Below are positions 17,416 to 26,121 of a stretch of DNA of 64,000 nt, piece by piece (position 1 is the first letter of the stretch; the number at the start of each line of letters is the position of its first letter). The stretch lies in assembly GCA_903898675.1 (NCBI GenBank), contig CAIUGM010000022.1, forward strand, positions 62,001 to 126,000. The letters run 5' to 3'. The DNA comes from an uncultured Verrucomicrobiota bacterium (GTDB taxonomy: Bacteria > Verrucomicrobiota > Verrucomicrobiia > Opitutales > Opitutaceae). A program made the translations under genes and the position numbers. The notes under the pieces are model-generated. The model was given only the letters and a program-made list of their open reading frames with translations, had not been told where the DNA came from and searched no databases.

Positions 17416-19863
17416 CTAGACCTTCAGCCACCGGCGCATGCCCACCGCCACGACGACGAGGCTGAACAGCGAGCTCGCCGGCATGATCACGGCCGCGATC
17501 AGCGGATTCATGTGGCCGAGCGCGGCGAAGCTGACGGTCACGAGATTGTAGCAGACGGAAAACCCGATGAGGAACCGCTGGGTGCGGGCCCGGGTGGCGT
17601 TCACCTCGAAGAGCCGGCGCAACCCGGCCAGGCCGCGCCCGAGGTAATAGAAGTCGGCCTTGCCCTCGAGCACCCCGCGGTGGATCACCGGCGTGCCGCG
17701 CGCAAACGCGGCATCGAACGCCAGGCTGTCGTTCGCCCCATCCCCGAGCATCAGCGTGTCGCGGTCATCGAGGTGCCGGACCCAGGCCGCCTTTTGCGCC
17801 GGCGTCGCCTCCGCCACCGCCCGGTCCCCGGGCAACCCGAGCGCGCGGGCCATCGCCGCCACCTTGTCGCGGCGGTCCCCGCTCAGGATATAACTGGTGA
17901 ACCCGGCGCGCTGCAGCGCGGCGATCTCGTCCCGGGCGTCGGCGCGCACGGCGTCGCGGAAATGGAATCGCGCCAGCACGACGCCCTCGAGGGCGAACTC
18001 GGTATCGTGGCCCTCGGTCACCACCGCCGGCACCTGGCCCCCGCGCCAGCCCGGGCGGCCGAGCGACCACCGGCCGGCGGCGTTGTGCAGCGTGACGCCG
18101 AAGCCGGCTTCCTCCCGGATTTCCCCGGCCGCGGACTCAAGCCCGGCGGCCAGGCCGGCGGTAAGCAGGTTCTCGTAAAGGCTCTGGCTGACGGGGTGCG
18201 CGTTGTCGCTCACGAGCGCGAGCAAGGCCGCGCGCGCCGGCGGCGTCAGGCCCGCCAGGGCGGCGGGATTCTGCAGGGCGGGCGTCTCCAGCGTGAGCGT
18301 GCCGGTCTTGTCGAAGATGAGATGCCGGATGCGGGCGAGCCGCGGCCAGACGTCGCCTTCGCGGACGAAGACCCCGAAGCGCCGCAACGCGACGGTCGCC
18401 ATCTCGTCGGCCAGCGGGTAAGCCAGGCCGATGGCGCAGGGACAGGAGACGACGAGCACGGCGGTGACGGCGGACCACGTCCGGGCAAAATCATGCGTGC
18501 CCCACCACCAGCCGAGCGCGGTGGCCGCGGCCACCACGAAGATGCCGACCAGGTAGCCGCGCACGACGCGTTCCAGCAGGCGGTGCCGGAACTGGTCGCG
18601 GCCGGCCGGCCGGAACAGCTGGGCAAGCAACGACCCGGCCCACGGCTGCGCAGCGCGCAAGCGGATGACGGCACGACCGAGGTTGACGGCGCCGGCCGGG
18701 ATCCGGGTGCCGGCGCGACACTCGCGGGGCTCGGCTTCGCCCGTGATCCACGCCGTGCCCACGGTCGCGGCCGCGGTTTCCAGCTGGGCCTCCACCGGCA
18801 CCACCTGTCCGGCCCGCACTTCGAAGGTCTCGCCGGCCCGGAGCTGCTCGACCGGCCGCTCGCTGACGACGCCGCCGGCGCCGACCACGGTGACGCGCTG
18901 CGGCCGGGCGTTCATGCTGAGCAGGCGGTGGCGGTTGCGCTCGACCGCCACGATCTGCGCCCAGCGGCCGAACAGCATCAGCAGGATGAAGGTGCCGACA
19001 AAGTCAAAGTACACGAACGACGCGTGTCCGCTCGCCCAGCCATAGACCGAGCCCGCGTAGGCGCCAACAATGCCGACCGCAATCGGCAGGTCGATGTGCA
19101 TGGCCCCCGCGCGCAGGGCCTGGACAGCCCGGCCGATGAAATACGATCCGCCCACCAGCAGGCTCAGCGTGCCGAAGACCAGCGAGAGCGTGCCGAACAG
19201 CCGCGCATATGGGAAGGTCGCCGCCATGCCGAAGTACGCCGGCAGGGCGAAGAGCATGATGTTCATCGCAAACGCCGCGCACAGGCCGAGCCGCCGCACC
19301 AGCCGCTTGCTCTCCAATTGCGGCGGCTCCTCGCCCGGCGCCCCGAGAATATAATTGAAGGACTGCAACCGGAGGCCGAACGCCACGGCGTCGAACCGGC
19401 CCTTCGTCCAACGGAGGTTCATCCGGCCGAGCTGCGCATCCGTCTCGATGTACAACGCCCCGGGTTGCTGGTGGAATACTTTCTCGATCAGCCATACGCA
19501 GCCCGCACAGGAAATGCCCTGGACCTCGAGGAGGAGCGCGGGCGTGCCCGGGGCCGTCTCGGCGGCGCGCTGCAGTCCGGCCAGCCAGCCGTAGTCGCGC
19601 GGCTGGAACACGGCCTCGCCCGCGGGCGCGATCACGGTGTCACGGATCTTGTAGTAACCGTCGAGCCCATGCTCGTGCACCAGCCGGAAAACATAGCCGC
19701 AACCCGCACAGCAGAAGCCGGAGGCGAGCGCCGCCTCCCCGGCCAGCGGCGTGCCGCAGTGACGACAAAGGTGGACGGGAACGGCCCGGTCGGCACGCAG
19801 TCCACGCACTCGCGCCTGGTCCCGTCCGTCCCCGCCCACCAAATTGTTCGTTGCGGAAATCAT
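17416..19863 (-). CDS. ccoI: Copper-transporting P-type ATPase for cbb3 oxidase assembly
   Basis: 815 residues from the ATG at 19863 (MISATNNL); the open frame continues upstream but overlaps the preceding gene in another frame. The N-terminus has CRHCGTPL and CCAGCGYVF cysteine pairs, the zinc-finger-like part typical of CcoI/FixI, then an HMA copper site (SCAGCVW). P1B-ATPase motifs follow: SCPCAIGLAYP, DKTGTLT and GDGANDSLAF. CcoI supplies copper to the CuB centre of cbb3 oxidase from the inner membrane. It is last in the eight-gene cco operon, starting 2 bp after the TauE-like gene. Confidence 0.92.
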   Translation of the reverse strand: MISATNNLVGGDGRDQARVRGLRADRAVPVHLCRHCGTPLAGEAALASGFCCAGCGYVFRLVHEHGLDGYYKIRDTVIAPAGEAVFQPRDYGWLAGLQRAAETAPGTPALLLEVQGISCAGCVWLIEKVFHQQPGALYIETDAQLGRMNLRWTKGRFDAVAFGLRLQSFNYILGAPGEEPPQLESKRLVRRLGLCAAFAMNIMLFALPAYFGMAATFPYARLFGTLSLVFGTLSLLVGGSYFIGRAVQALRAGAMHIDLPIAVGIVGAYAGSVYGWASGHASFVYFDFVGTFILLMLFGRWAQIVAVERNRHRLLSMNARPQRVTVVGAGGVVSERPVEQLRAGETFEVRAGQVVPVEAQLETAAATVGTAWITGEAEPRECRAGTRIPAGAVNLGRAVIRLRAAQPWAGSLLAQLFRPAGRDQFRHRLLERVVRGYLVGIFVVAAATALGWWWGTHDFARTWSAVTAVLVVSCPCAIGLAYPLADEMATVALRRFGVFVREGDVWPRLARIRHLIFDKTGTLTLETPALQNPAALAGLTPPARAALLALVSDNAHPVSQSLYENLLTAGLAAGLESAAGEIREEAGFGVTLHNAAGRWSLGRPGWRGGQVPAVVTEGHDTEFALEGVVLARFHFRDAVRADARDEIAALQRAGFTSYILSGDRRDKVAAMARALGLPGDRAVAEATPAQKAAWVRHLDDRDTLMLGDGANDSLAFDAAFARGTPVIHRGVLEGKADFYYLGRGLAGLRRLFEVNATRARTQRFLIGFSVCYNLVTVSFAALGHMNPLIAAVIMPASSLFSLVVVAVGMRRWLKV

Positions 19864-19865
19864 GT

Positions 19866-20567
19866 TCAAAAACACACAAAGTCGGTCGCGCCCGGCCCGC
19901 CCAGCCCGAGGGTGCCGCGCAGCCGCCACACGAGGAGCGCCGCGACGCCGAGGGCCAGGATGCCCTGGACCCGGACCAGCACCCGCGGGTTGAGCCGCTG
20001 GCGGAGCCAGTGGAAATTCGTCTGCGCAAACCAGAGCAGCGGCACCGTGCCGAGGCCGAAGGCGAGCAGCGTCTCGGCGCCGCGCAGGGCGGAGCCGGAG
20101 AGCAGCGCAAGGGACAGCAGGAAATACAACGGGCCGCAGGGCAGCAGCGGCGTCGCGGCGCCCAGGGCGGCGGCGGCGCGGAGCCGGGAACCCCGGCGCA
20201 GGCGCGCGAGCAACGCGGCATAGGCCCGCCCCAGCAGCGGGAGCTGCGGCAGCCGTTGATCGAGCCGGAAGGCAACCGCGATGAAAAACAAAACCAGCAG
20301 CCACGGCAGCCAGCCCAGCACCCCGCGGCCGAGCAGCGCGAGGGGCAGCCGGCCGAGTCCGCCGGCGAGGGCCCCGAGGGTGGTGTAGCCCGCGAGGCGG
20401 GTCAGGTGATAAACCGTGCTCACCGTCTGCGGGTCCGCGTCATCGCGCGCCGCCGGCATGAGCGCGCAGGCCAGCGGGCCGCACATGCCCACGCAGTGCA
20501 GGCTGGTGACCAGCCCGGCGATCAGCGCCGTGCCCGGTCCGGTGATGCCGGCCAGTTCGCCGCTCAT
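19866..20567 (-). CDS. TauE/SafE-like (UreH-domain) membrane protein of the cco operon
   Basis: 233 residues, about six membrane helices. SLHCVGMCGPLACAL near the N-terminus is the conserved metal-type motif of the UreH/DsbD_2-like proteins often found beside ccoI and ccoS; a second cysteine motif, LLPCGPLYF, lies mid-protein. Related proteins are implicated in copper handling for cbb3 assembly. Its ATG overlaps the previous stop (ATGA at 20564-20567), showing tight translational coupling. Confidence 0.82.
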   Translation of the reverse strand: MSGELAGITGPGTALIAGLVTSLHCVGMCGPLACALMPAARDDADPQTVSTVYHLTRLAGYTTLGALAGGLGRLPLALLGRGVLGWLPWLLVLFFIAVAFRLDQRLPQLPLLGRAYAALLARLRRGSRLRAAAALGAATPLLPCGPLYFLLSLALLSGSALRGAETLLAFGLGTVPLLWFAQTNFHWLRQRLNPRVLVRVQGILALGVAALLVWRLRGTLGLGGPGATDFVCF

Positions 20568-20773
20568 GGCCGGCCTCCCCTGGGCGCGAGCGGCACATCC
20601 TTGATCTGCGCCTGGTGCGCGGCGCGAAAGGCGAAGACATAGGCGAGCGCGAGCAAGGAAAAACCGCCCACGACACAGAGCCAGAGCGCCCAGCCCCTTC
20701 TCCTGGGCGGGGCGCCGGCCGCCTGCGCCGCCGGCGGAGTTGAAACCGTCTCAATGTTTGCCGCTGTCTTCAT
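20564..20773 (-). CDS. Small single-TM protein in the ccoH/fixH position
   Basis: 69 residues from the ATG at 20773 (MKTAANIE), overlapping the end of ccoG by 23 bases and the next gene by 4. It has one hydrophobic segment (WALWLCVVGGFSLLALAYVF) after a Pro/Ala/Arg-rich stretch, then a short polar tail. In proteobacterial cco clusters the gene between ccoG and ccoI is ccoH/fixH (about 150 residues); this one is far shorter and has only the anchor, so homology is uncertain. Its coupling on both sides supports a role in oxidase assembly. Confidence 0.7.
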   Translation of the reverse strand: MKTAANIETVSTPPAAQAAGAPPRRRGWALWLCVVGGFSLLALAYVFAFRAAHQAQIKDVPLAPRGGRP

Positions 20774-22361
20774 GTTTTTCCGCCTCCTTGCCGGCGGACC
20801 GATGTTCCTCGTCCTCCTCGCGGAGGAGCCGTTCATCGGGGCCCATGAACTCGATCTCGCGGGCGAGGACGAAGGTGTGTTCCGCATCCACGACCTTCAC
20901 CGTGAACTTGAACGGCCCGTGGTAGTTCTGGCGGTCGTCCGCCAGCACGAGCGGACTGACCAGCTCAACCAGCGGCGCCAGCGTGACCGGCGCCAGGAAG
21001 CCGGTCTGCCGGATGCCCGGCGGCAGGCCCTCGGCGGTGACCAGGAAGGTCGCGGGGACCGTGCGCTTGTTGACGATGCGCACCATGAACTGGTCGCGGA
21101 CCTCGGTCCGGGTGACAAAGTAGGCGGCACCGCTCATGCGGTAGACGAGGAAGTTCGCCGGCTTCACCGTGGAGAAGGAGTACGTGGCGACCGCCGCGCC
21201 CACGAGCAGCAGGACGCCGTAAAGGATGGTGCGGGCGCGGACCCAGCGCGTGATCCCGCCGTTGAGTCCGCTCAGGGAATCATAGCGGACCAGGCCGGCG
21301 GGGCGTTTCACGCGGATCATCACCTCGTCGCAGGCATCGATGCACGCCGCACAGCCGATGCACTCGAGCTGCAGGCCCTGCCGGATGTCGATCCCGGTCG
21401 GGCAGACCTGGACACAGCGGTTGCAATCAATGCAATCCCCCGCCTTCACCGGAGCATCGGCGGGCAGGCCGGTCACCGCGGTAGCCGCGTTGGAGCGCAG
21501 CGACAACGTGGACTCAGGGATCGGCGCACCAGCCGGCCGGGTCGCGGCCTCGACGGGCGGCCGTTGCATCCGGCCGCGCGGTTCGCCGCGGCGGGCATCA
21601 TAGCCGATGACCATCGTGTGGTCGTCGCTGAGGGCGGACTGCAGCCGGCCGTAGGGGCAGATGACGATGCAGAGCTGCTCGCGGAACCAGGCGAAGTTGA
21701 AATAGAGCAGGCCCGCGGCGATGAAGACGAAGAGGAAGGCCGACCAGTGCTCGCCCGGCGCCTCGTGCATGAACAGCCACAGTTCCGGCAGGCTGACGAA
21801 GTACGCGAGGAACAGGTGCGTGATGACCAGCGAGGCCAGAAGGTACAGCGCGTGCTTGGCCATGCGCCGCCCGAATTTTCCCGCGGTCATGGGCGCGGCC
21901 TTGAGCGCGCGGCGGGCGGGGGCGTCACCCTCGAGCCAGCGCTCGATGCGGCGGAAAACATGGTCGAGGAAAACCGTCTGCGGGCAGGCCCAGCCGCACC
22001 ACAGGCGGCCGAACAGCGCGGTGAGGAAAAACAACGCGAAGCCCAGGCCGCTGACGCCGAAGAAGAGCAGCCACGCGTCCTGCGCCGCCAGCGTGTAACC
22101 GAAAAAATGGAAGCGGCGCTCCGCCACATCGAGGAACACCGCGGGGTAGCCGTTGACCGGCACCCACGGCAGGAGCAGGTAGACCGCGATGAGCCCGTAG
22201 GCGCTCAGGCGGCGGGCGGTGGAAAAGCGTCCCTCCACATCGGCCGGGTACAGGACATAGCGCGAACCGTCCGCGTTGATCGTCGTGACGGAATCGACCA
22301 CCGGGCGGTGGGTGGGCCGGCGGGCCGGCGGGGGAACTGGAACGTTAGGTGCTGCGCTCAT
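20751..22361 (-). CDS. ccoG: Cytochrome c oxidase accessory protein CcoG (Fe-S, Cu reductase type)
   Basis: 536 residues. Several N-terminal membrane helices carry RLWCGWACPQTVF and CIVICPYGRLQS, followed by two ferredoxin-type 4Fe-4S motifs (CIDCNRCVQVCPTGI and CIGCAACIDACDEV) and a C-terminal Ig-like domain (about 420-500). In characterised systems CcoG helps reduce copper for delivery to cbb3 oxidase. The C-terminus is unusually Glu/His-rich after the Ig domain. It follows ccoP in the operon. Confidence 0.94.
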   Translation of the reverse strand: MSAAPNVPVPPPARRPTHRPVVDSVTTINADGSRYVLYPADVEGRFSTARRLSAYGLIAVYLLLPWVPVNGYPAVFLDVAERRFHFFGYTLAAQDAWLLFFGVSGLGFALFFLTALFGRLWCGWACPQTVFLDHVFRRIERWLEGDAPARRALKAAPMTAGKFGRRMAKHALYLLASLVITHLFLAYFVSLPELWLFMHEAPGEHWSAFLFVFIAAGLLYFNFAWFREQLCIVICPYGRLQSALSDDHTMVIGYDARRGEPRGRMQRPPVEAATRPAGAPIPESTLSLRSNAATAVTGLPADAPVKAGDCIDCNRCVQVCPTGIDIRQGLQLECIGCAACIDACDEVMIRVKRPAGLVRYDSLSGLNGGITRWVRARTILYGVLLLVGAAVATYSFSTVKPANFLVYRMSGAAYFVTRTEVRDQFMVRIVNKRTVPATFLVTAEGLPPGIRQTGFLAPVTLAPLVELVSPLVLADDRQNYHGPFKFTVKVVDAEHTFVLAREIEFMGPDERLLREEDEEHRSAGKEAEKHEDSGKH

Positions 22362-22404
22362 GCGTGGTTAGAGCACATCCCGGCGGGGAAGGAGGCTGGG
22401 AGGT

Positions 22405-22995
22405 TCAGTTGGACAGCTGGACGGTGATGGGCTCGCCCTGCTGGTGGCGGCTAAGGACGTAGGCGACCGCCTCGGCGGTCTTCTTCTGGCCCAGCACGGG
22501 CTCCCAGGCGGGCATGCCCTTGGCGAGGACGCCCTTGGAGACGGTGAGATAAATTTCCTTCGGCGTGCCGCCGTGCAGCCAGGCCAGGTCCGTGAGGTCC
22601 GGACCAACCGCGCCCGGGTTCTCGCCCTTGCCCCGCATGCTCGGGAGGTGGCAGGCGACACAGAGCGAATTGAAGGTCTGCCGGCCGGCATCGACAAACA
22701 CCGGGTTGCGGCTCATCGCCCAGAACAGGTCGTCGTTCGAGACATCGATCGAGCTCGCCATCTTGGCCGCGGCGATCTGCGTCATGGCCGCGTCCACCTT
22801 CGGCCCGTCGCCCGGCACAAGGCCGGCGATCATGTAGACGAACCAATAGACGGCCCAGAACACGATGGCCCCGTAGAGGGTGTTCAGCCACCAGTTGGGC
22901 AGGCGCTGGTCGTACTCCTGGATGCCGTCGTAGGTGTGCGGCCGGAGCGGCGGTTCGGAATCATTCCCGGCGGGGGATGGCGGATGAGGATTCAT
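22405..22995 (-). CDS. ccoP: cbb3 oxidase subunit III, mono-haem CcoP
   Basis: 196 residues from the ATG at 22995; an upstream in-frame start would add 12 residues. The N-terminal CcoP domain is clear (YDGIQEYDQRLPNWW then one membrane helix). The periplasmic part has only one haem c site (CVACH, with Met ligand candidates in KGMPAW), whereas typical CcoP has two and about 300 residues. The protein delivers electrons from soluble cytochrome c to the catalytic subunit. Order and direction agree with the rest of the cco operon. Confidence 0.92.
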   Translation of the reverse strand: MNPHPPSPAGNDSEPPLRPHTYDGIQEYDQRLPNWWLNTLYGAIVFWAVYWFVYMIAGLVPGDGPKVDAAMTQIAAAKMASSIDVSNDDLFWAMSRNPVFVDAGRQTFNSLCVACHLPSMRGKGENPGAVGPDLTDLAWLHGGTPKEIYLTVSKGVLAKGMPAWEPVLGQKKTAEAVAYVLSRHQQGEPITVQLSN

Positions 22996-23037
22996 GAGGA
23001 AGGAGGCAGAAGCGGTGGGCGGGGCCACCAAGGGCGG

Positions 23038-23196
23038 TTACTCGTTTTCGAACGGCAGGCGGGCGAGCCGCTCAGCCTGCGCGGGCTTCATGCGCGCAGC
23101 GCGCCACGCGGCGGCGAGAAAAATGCTGGAGGCGACGGCGAGGGCGATGACCGGGAACACGAGCTGCCAGTCTTCGTAGATGATGCGGGTGAGCAT
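23038..23196 (-). CDS. ccoQ: cbb3 oxidase subunit IV, CcoQ-like
   Basis: 52 residues, ATG at 23196 and stop at 23038. One membrane helix (VFPVIALAVASSIFLAAAW) is followed by a basic cytoplasmic tail ending RLPFENE, the usual shape of CcoQ. It sits between ccoNO and ccoP with 44- and 42-base gaps, exactly where ccoQ is expected. CcoQ is thought to stabilise the oxidase complex. Confidence 0.82.
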   Translation of the reverse strand: MLTRIIYEDWQLVFPVIALAVASSIFLAAAWRAARMKPAQAERLARLPFENE

Positions 23197-23240
23197 GGGT
23201 GGAGGAGTTGGGGTTTAGGTTTTCAGGTTTAAGGCGGGCT

Positions 23241-25553
23241 TCAGCGCGCGGCGGGCGGGGCCCCGGCCGGCTCCCAGGTCTTGCCGAGGCATTGCAGGTA
23301 GGCGATGAGGGCGACGATCTCGCGGTCGGGATCGACGTAGCGGCCCTGGGCGCGGAGTTCCTTGGCGATGTCCTTCGCCTGCTCCTTCGCGAGGGTGTCG
23401 ATCAGGGCCGGCGACCAGGACGGGAACGGGACGCCGAGCATCCGTTGCACGCGGATCTTCGAGGGCAGCGCGGCGTAGTCCGTCGCGTTGTCCTTGAGCC
23501 AGGTGTAGGCCGGCATGTTGGAGCCGGTGGAGATGTTGCGCGGGTTGTCGAGGTGGTCGTAGTGCCACGCATCGTTGTATTTCAGGCCGACGCGCGCGAG
23601 GTCGGGGCCGTTGCGCTTGGAGCCCCACTGGAACGGATGATCCCAGATGGACTCCCCGAGTCGCGAGTAGTCGCCGTAGCGCATGACGTCCGGCACCAGC
23701 GTGCGGATCATCTGCGAGTGGCAGAGGTAGCAGCCCTCGCGGACGAAGAGGTCGCGACCCGCCAGTTCCAGCGGCGTGTAGACGCGCGCCACGCGGTCCT
23801 CGGTCTGCATCCGCCGGTCGATCGTGATCATCGGGATGATCTGGATGAGTCCGCCGACCACCACGGCGAGGAAGGTGAGCACCGTGAACGGCAGCGCGTT
23901 GCCGAGGAGCTGGTCATACCAGTCGCCCCACTGCGTGCCGCGGGTCTGGAAGTGGCCGATCGCGAGCAGGACGCAGAAGGCGGTGCCGATCAAGCCGACG
24001 AGGTTGAGCCAGCCGCTCGTGAACATCCACACGCAGGCGGCGACGAAGGCCAGCACGGTGAAGACCACGGGCGCGCTCAGGTAGGTGGCGCGGACGCCGA
24101 ATTTTTCCGCCGGGTCGGCCGCCTCGACGTAGACCTCCATCGTGCCGTTCACGACCGCCGCGCCCGCGATGCTGCGCCAGATGTTCCAGCCCATGATGAG
24201 GAAGCCCGCGAGGTAAAGCCCGCCGCCCACGACGCGCAGGAGCATGAGAGGCCGGATGACGTTGAGCGTCTCGAGGAAGTTGGGGTACTTCAGGATGGTG
24301 CCGCCCTCGGCGGTCGCGTTGAGCATCAGGACCTGCGTGATGCCGGAGGCCCACATCGCCGCGACGTAGAGGAGGATGCCGACCAGCCCGAGCCAGAAGT
24401 GCAGGTTGGCGAGCGCCGTGGAGTGCAGCGGGCGGCTCCAGAGGCGCGGCACGAGCCAGTAGAACATGCCGGCCGCCATGAAGCCGTTCCAGCCGAGGGT
24501 GCCGACGTGGACGTGGCCGATGATCCAGTCCGTGTAGTGCGCCAGTGCGTTGACCGCCTTGATGGAAAGCAGCGGACCCTCGAACGTCGCCATGCCGTAG
24601 AACGTGACGCCGGCGGCGAAGAACTTGATGACGGGATCGGTGCGGAGCTTGCCCCACGCGCCGCGGAGCGTGAGCAGGCCGTTGAGCATGCCACCCCAGG
24701 ATGGCGCCCAGAGCATGAGCGAGAAGGTCATGCCCAGCAGCTGGAGCCAGTTCGGGAGCGCGGTGTTGAGCAGGTGGTGCGGGCCGGCCCAGATGTAGAG
24801 GAAGACCAGCGACCAGAAGTGAACGACCGACAGCCGGTAGGAGTACACCGGCCGCTCCGCCGCCTTCGGCAGGAAGTAATACATGATGCCCAAAATCGGC
24901 GTGGTGAGGAAGAAGGCCACGGCGTTGTGGCCGTACCACCACTGCACCAGCGCGTCCTGCACGCCGCCGAACACCGGGTAGCTGTGCAGCAGCGACGTCG
25001 GGATCGACAGGTGGTTGACGATGTAAAGCATCGCCACCGTGATGATCGTCGCGATGTAGAACCAGATGGCGACGTAGAGCGACTTCTCGTGGCGCCGGGC
25101 GAGCGTCCAGAAGAAGTTCACCGCGAAGACGACCCAGATGACGGTGACGGCGATGTTGATCGGCCAGATGAGCTCGGCGTACTCCTTGCCACGGGTGAGG
25201 CCGAGCGGGAGGGTGATCGCGGCGGCCACGATGATGAGCTGCCAGCCCCAGAAGTGCAGCTGCGAGAGAAAATCGCTCGCGAGCCGCGCCTTCACCAGGC
25301 GCTGCGTCGAGTAATAGACGCCGGCGAACATCATGTTGCCGACGAAGGCGAAGATGACGGCGTTGGTGTGCAGCGGGCGGAGCCGCCCGAAGCTCAGCCA
25401 GGCCTGGCCGAAGTTGGCCTGCCAGAAGTTGAGCTGCGTCGCGACGAGGACGCCGACCAGCATGCCGACGGCGCCCCAGATGATGGACGCGAGCATGAAC
25501 TGCCGCACGATCTTGTCGTTGAATTCAATGGTGACCTTTCGACCGGTTGTCAT
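23241..25553 (-). CDS. ccoNO: cbb3 oxidase subunits I and II fused (CcoN-CcoO)
   Basis: 770 residues. Residues about 1-530 are CcoN: many membrane helices with the haem and CuB histidines (LHTNAVIFAFVGN, WYGHNAVAFFL, GPHHLLN, HVHVGTLGWNG). The chain runs directly into CcoO: a membrane anchor near 550, then a periplasmic haem c site (REGCYLCHSQMIRTL) and the typical GSKRNGPDLARVG. In most bacteria these are two genes; here one open frame makes both. It reduces oxygen to water with high affinity and pumps protons. Downstream genes ccoQ, ccoP and ccoG follow closely. Confidence 0.95.
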   Translation of the reverse strand: MTTGRKVTIEFNDKIVRQFMLASIIWGAVGMLVGVLVATQLNFWQANFGQAWLSFGRLRPLHTNAVIFAFVGNMMFAGVYYSTQRLVKARLASDFLSQLHFWGWQLIIVAAAITLPLGLTRGKEYAELIWPINIAVTVIWVVFAVNFFWTLARRHEKSLYVAIWFYIATIITVAMLYIVNHLSIPTSLLHSYPVFGGVQDALVQWWYGHNAVAFFLTTPILGIMYYFLPKAAERPVYSYRLSVVHFWSLVFLYIWAGPHHLLNTALPNWLQLLGMTFSLMLWAPSWGGMLNGLLTLRGAWGKLRTDPVIKFFAAGVTFYGMATFEGPLLSIKAVNALAHYTDWIIGHVHVGTLGWNGFMAAGMFYWLVPRLWSRPLHSTALANLHFWLGLVGILLYVAAMWASGITQVLMLNATAEGGTILKYPNFLETLNVIRPLMLLRVVGGGLYLAGFLIMGWNIWRSIAGAAVVNGTMEVYVEAADPAEKFGVRATYLSAPVVFTVLAFVAACVWMFTSGWLNLVGLIGTAFCVLLAIGHFQTRGTQWGDWYDQLLGNALPFTVLTFLAVVVGGLIQIIPMITIDRRMQTEDRVARVYTPLELAGRDLFVREGCYLCHSQMIRTLVPDVMRYGDYSRLGESIWDHPFQWGSKRNGPDLARVGLKYNDAWHYDHLDNPRNISTGSNMPAYTWLKDNATDYAALPSKIRVQRMLGVPFPSWSPALIDTLAKEQAKDIAKELRAQGRYVDPDREIVALIAYLQCLGKTWEPAGAPPAAR

Positions 25554-25570
25554 GGGTGAAGCGAGGGGAG

Positions 25571-25846
25571 TCAGAGGGGGGTGGCGGCGGACGGAACGGA
25601 AGGCTTCAGGCAGCCGGCGCAGGGCGGGCGGGAACCGTCGCGACAGCCGCAGCCCGCGTGGGCGTCGTGGGCGTGATCATGCCCGGGGCCGGCGGGCCCG
25701 ACCGTGTGCCGCTGTTCGTCCGCGAGGGGCAGCAGGGAGTCGCGCTCGGCGCTGGAGCAGCGGCGGCGCTGCTCGAGGGCAAACAGGACGATGAACAATC
25801 CGGCCAGCAACAGGCTGCAGAAAATGGTGAGGGGGATGACGGACAT
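25571..25846 (-). CDS. ccoS: cbb3 oxidase maturation protein CcoS with Cys/His-rich tail
   Basis: 91 residues. Residues 1-45 match the CcoS pattern: one membrane helix (IPLTIFCSLLLAGLFIVLF) then a short cytoplasmic stretch. Typical CcoS ends near residue 50-60; here a further 40 residues are rich in His and Cys (GHDHAHDAHAGCGCRDG and PPCAGC), a plausible metal-binding tail. CcoS is needed to insert cofactors into cbb3 oxidase. It is the first gene of the operon, 17 bp before ccoNO, so the promoter should lie in 25847-26121. Confidence 0.85.
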   Translation of the reverse strand: MSVIPLTIFCSLLLAGLFIVLFALEQRRRCSSAERDSLLPLADEQRHTVGPAGPGHDHAHDAHAGCGCRDGSRPPCAGCLKPSVPSAATPL

Positions 25847-26121
25847 GGCGTGGGGATGTCGGGGTGATCAGCTCGCGGGCGGGCGCGGCGGCCCGGCCCG
25901 GTCGGGCGCTCCGGCGGGAGCGGGCACGACAGGCGGCAGGTGGAACTGGAGCGAACGGATCATGGCGTGGAGAACTGCGCCTACCCTACCCGGCGGCGGC
26001 GCGCGGCGCTCTGCATTGATTGGTGCTTTGCGCGCATTTATTGCCGTGCGCGGCCAAGATGTGCGTACGATTGGCCAAGGACCGCCCAGCTGCCGGGGTC
26101 CGCCCGTGGCATCATGGCCGC
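25847..26121. promoter_or_regulatory. Divergent intergenic region upstream of the cco operon
   Basis: 275 bp between ccoS and the gene at 26122, which must contain both promoters. It is GC-rich up to about 26000 and then more mixed. I looked for an FNR/ANR box (TTGAT-N4-ATCAA); the nearest word, TTGATTGGTGCTTTG near 26018, lacks the second half-site. Nothing else is assignable. Confidence 0.4.

Noticed and set aside
17512-20223. 903-codon plus-strand frame opposite ccoI and the TauE-like gene
   Set aside because: Antisense shadow; the minus strand encodes an unmistakable P1B-ATPase.
19864-20304. N-terminal extension of ccoI by 147 residues
   Set aside because: The extra frame overlaps the TauE-like gene out of frame and is Arg/Ala/Pro-rich; the ATG at 19863 begins just before the conserved Cys motifs.
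26011-26040. FNR/ANR box upstream of ccoS
   Set aside because: Only one half-site (TTGAT) is present; the ATCAA half at the right spacing is missing.
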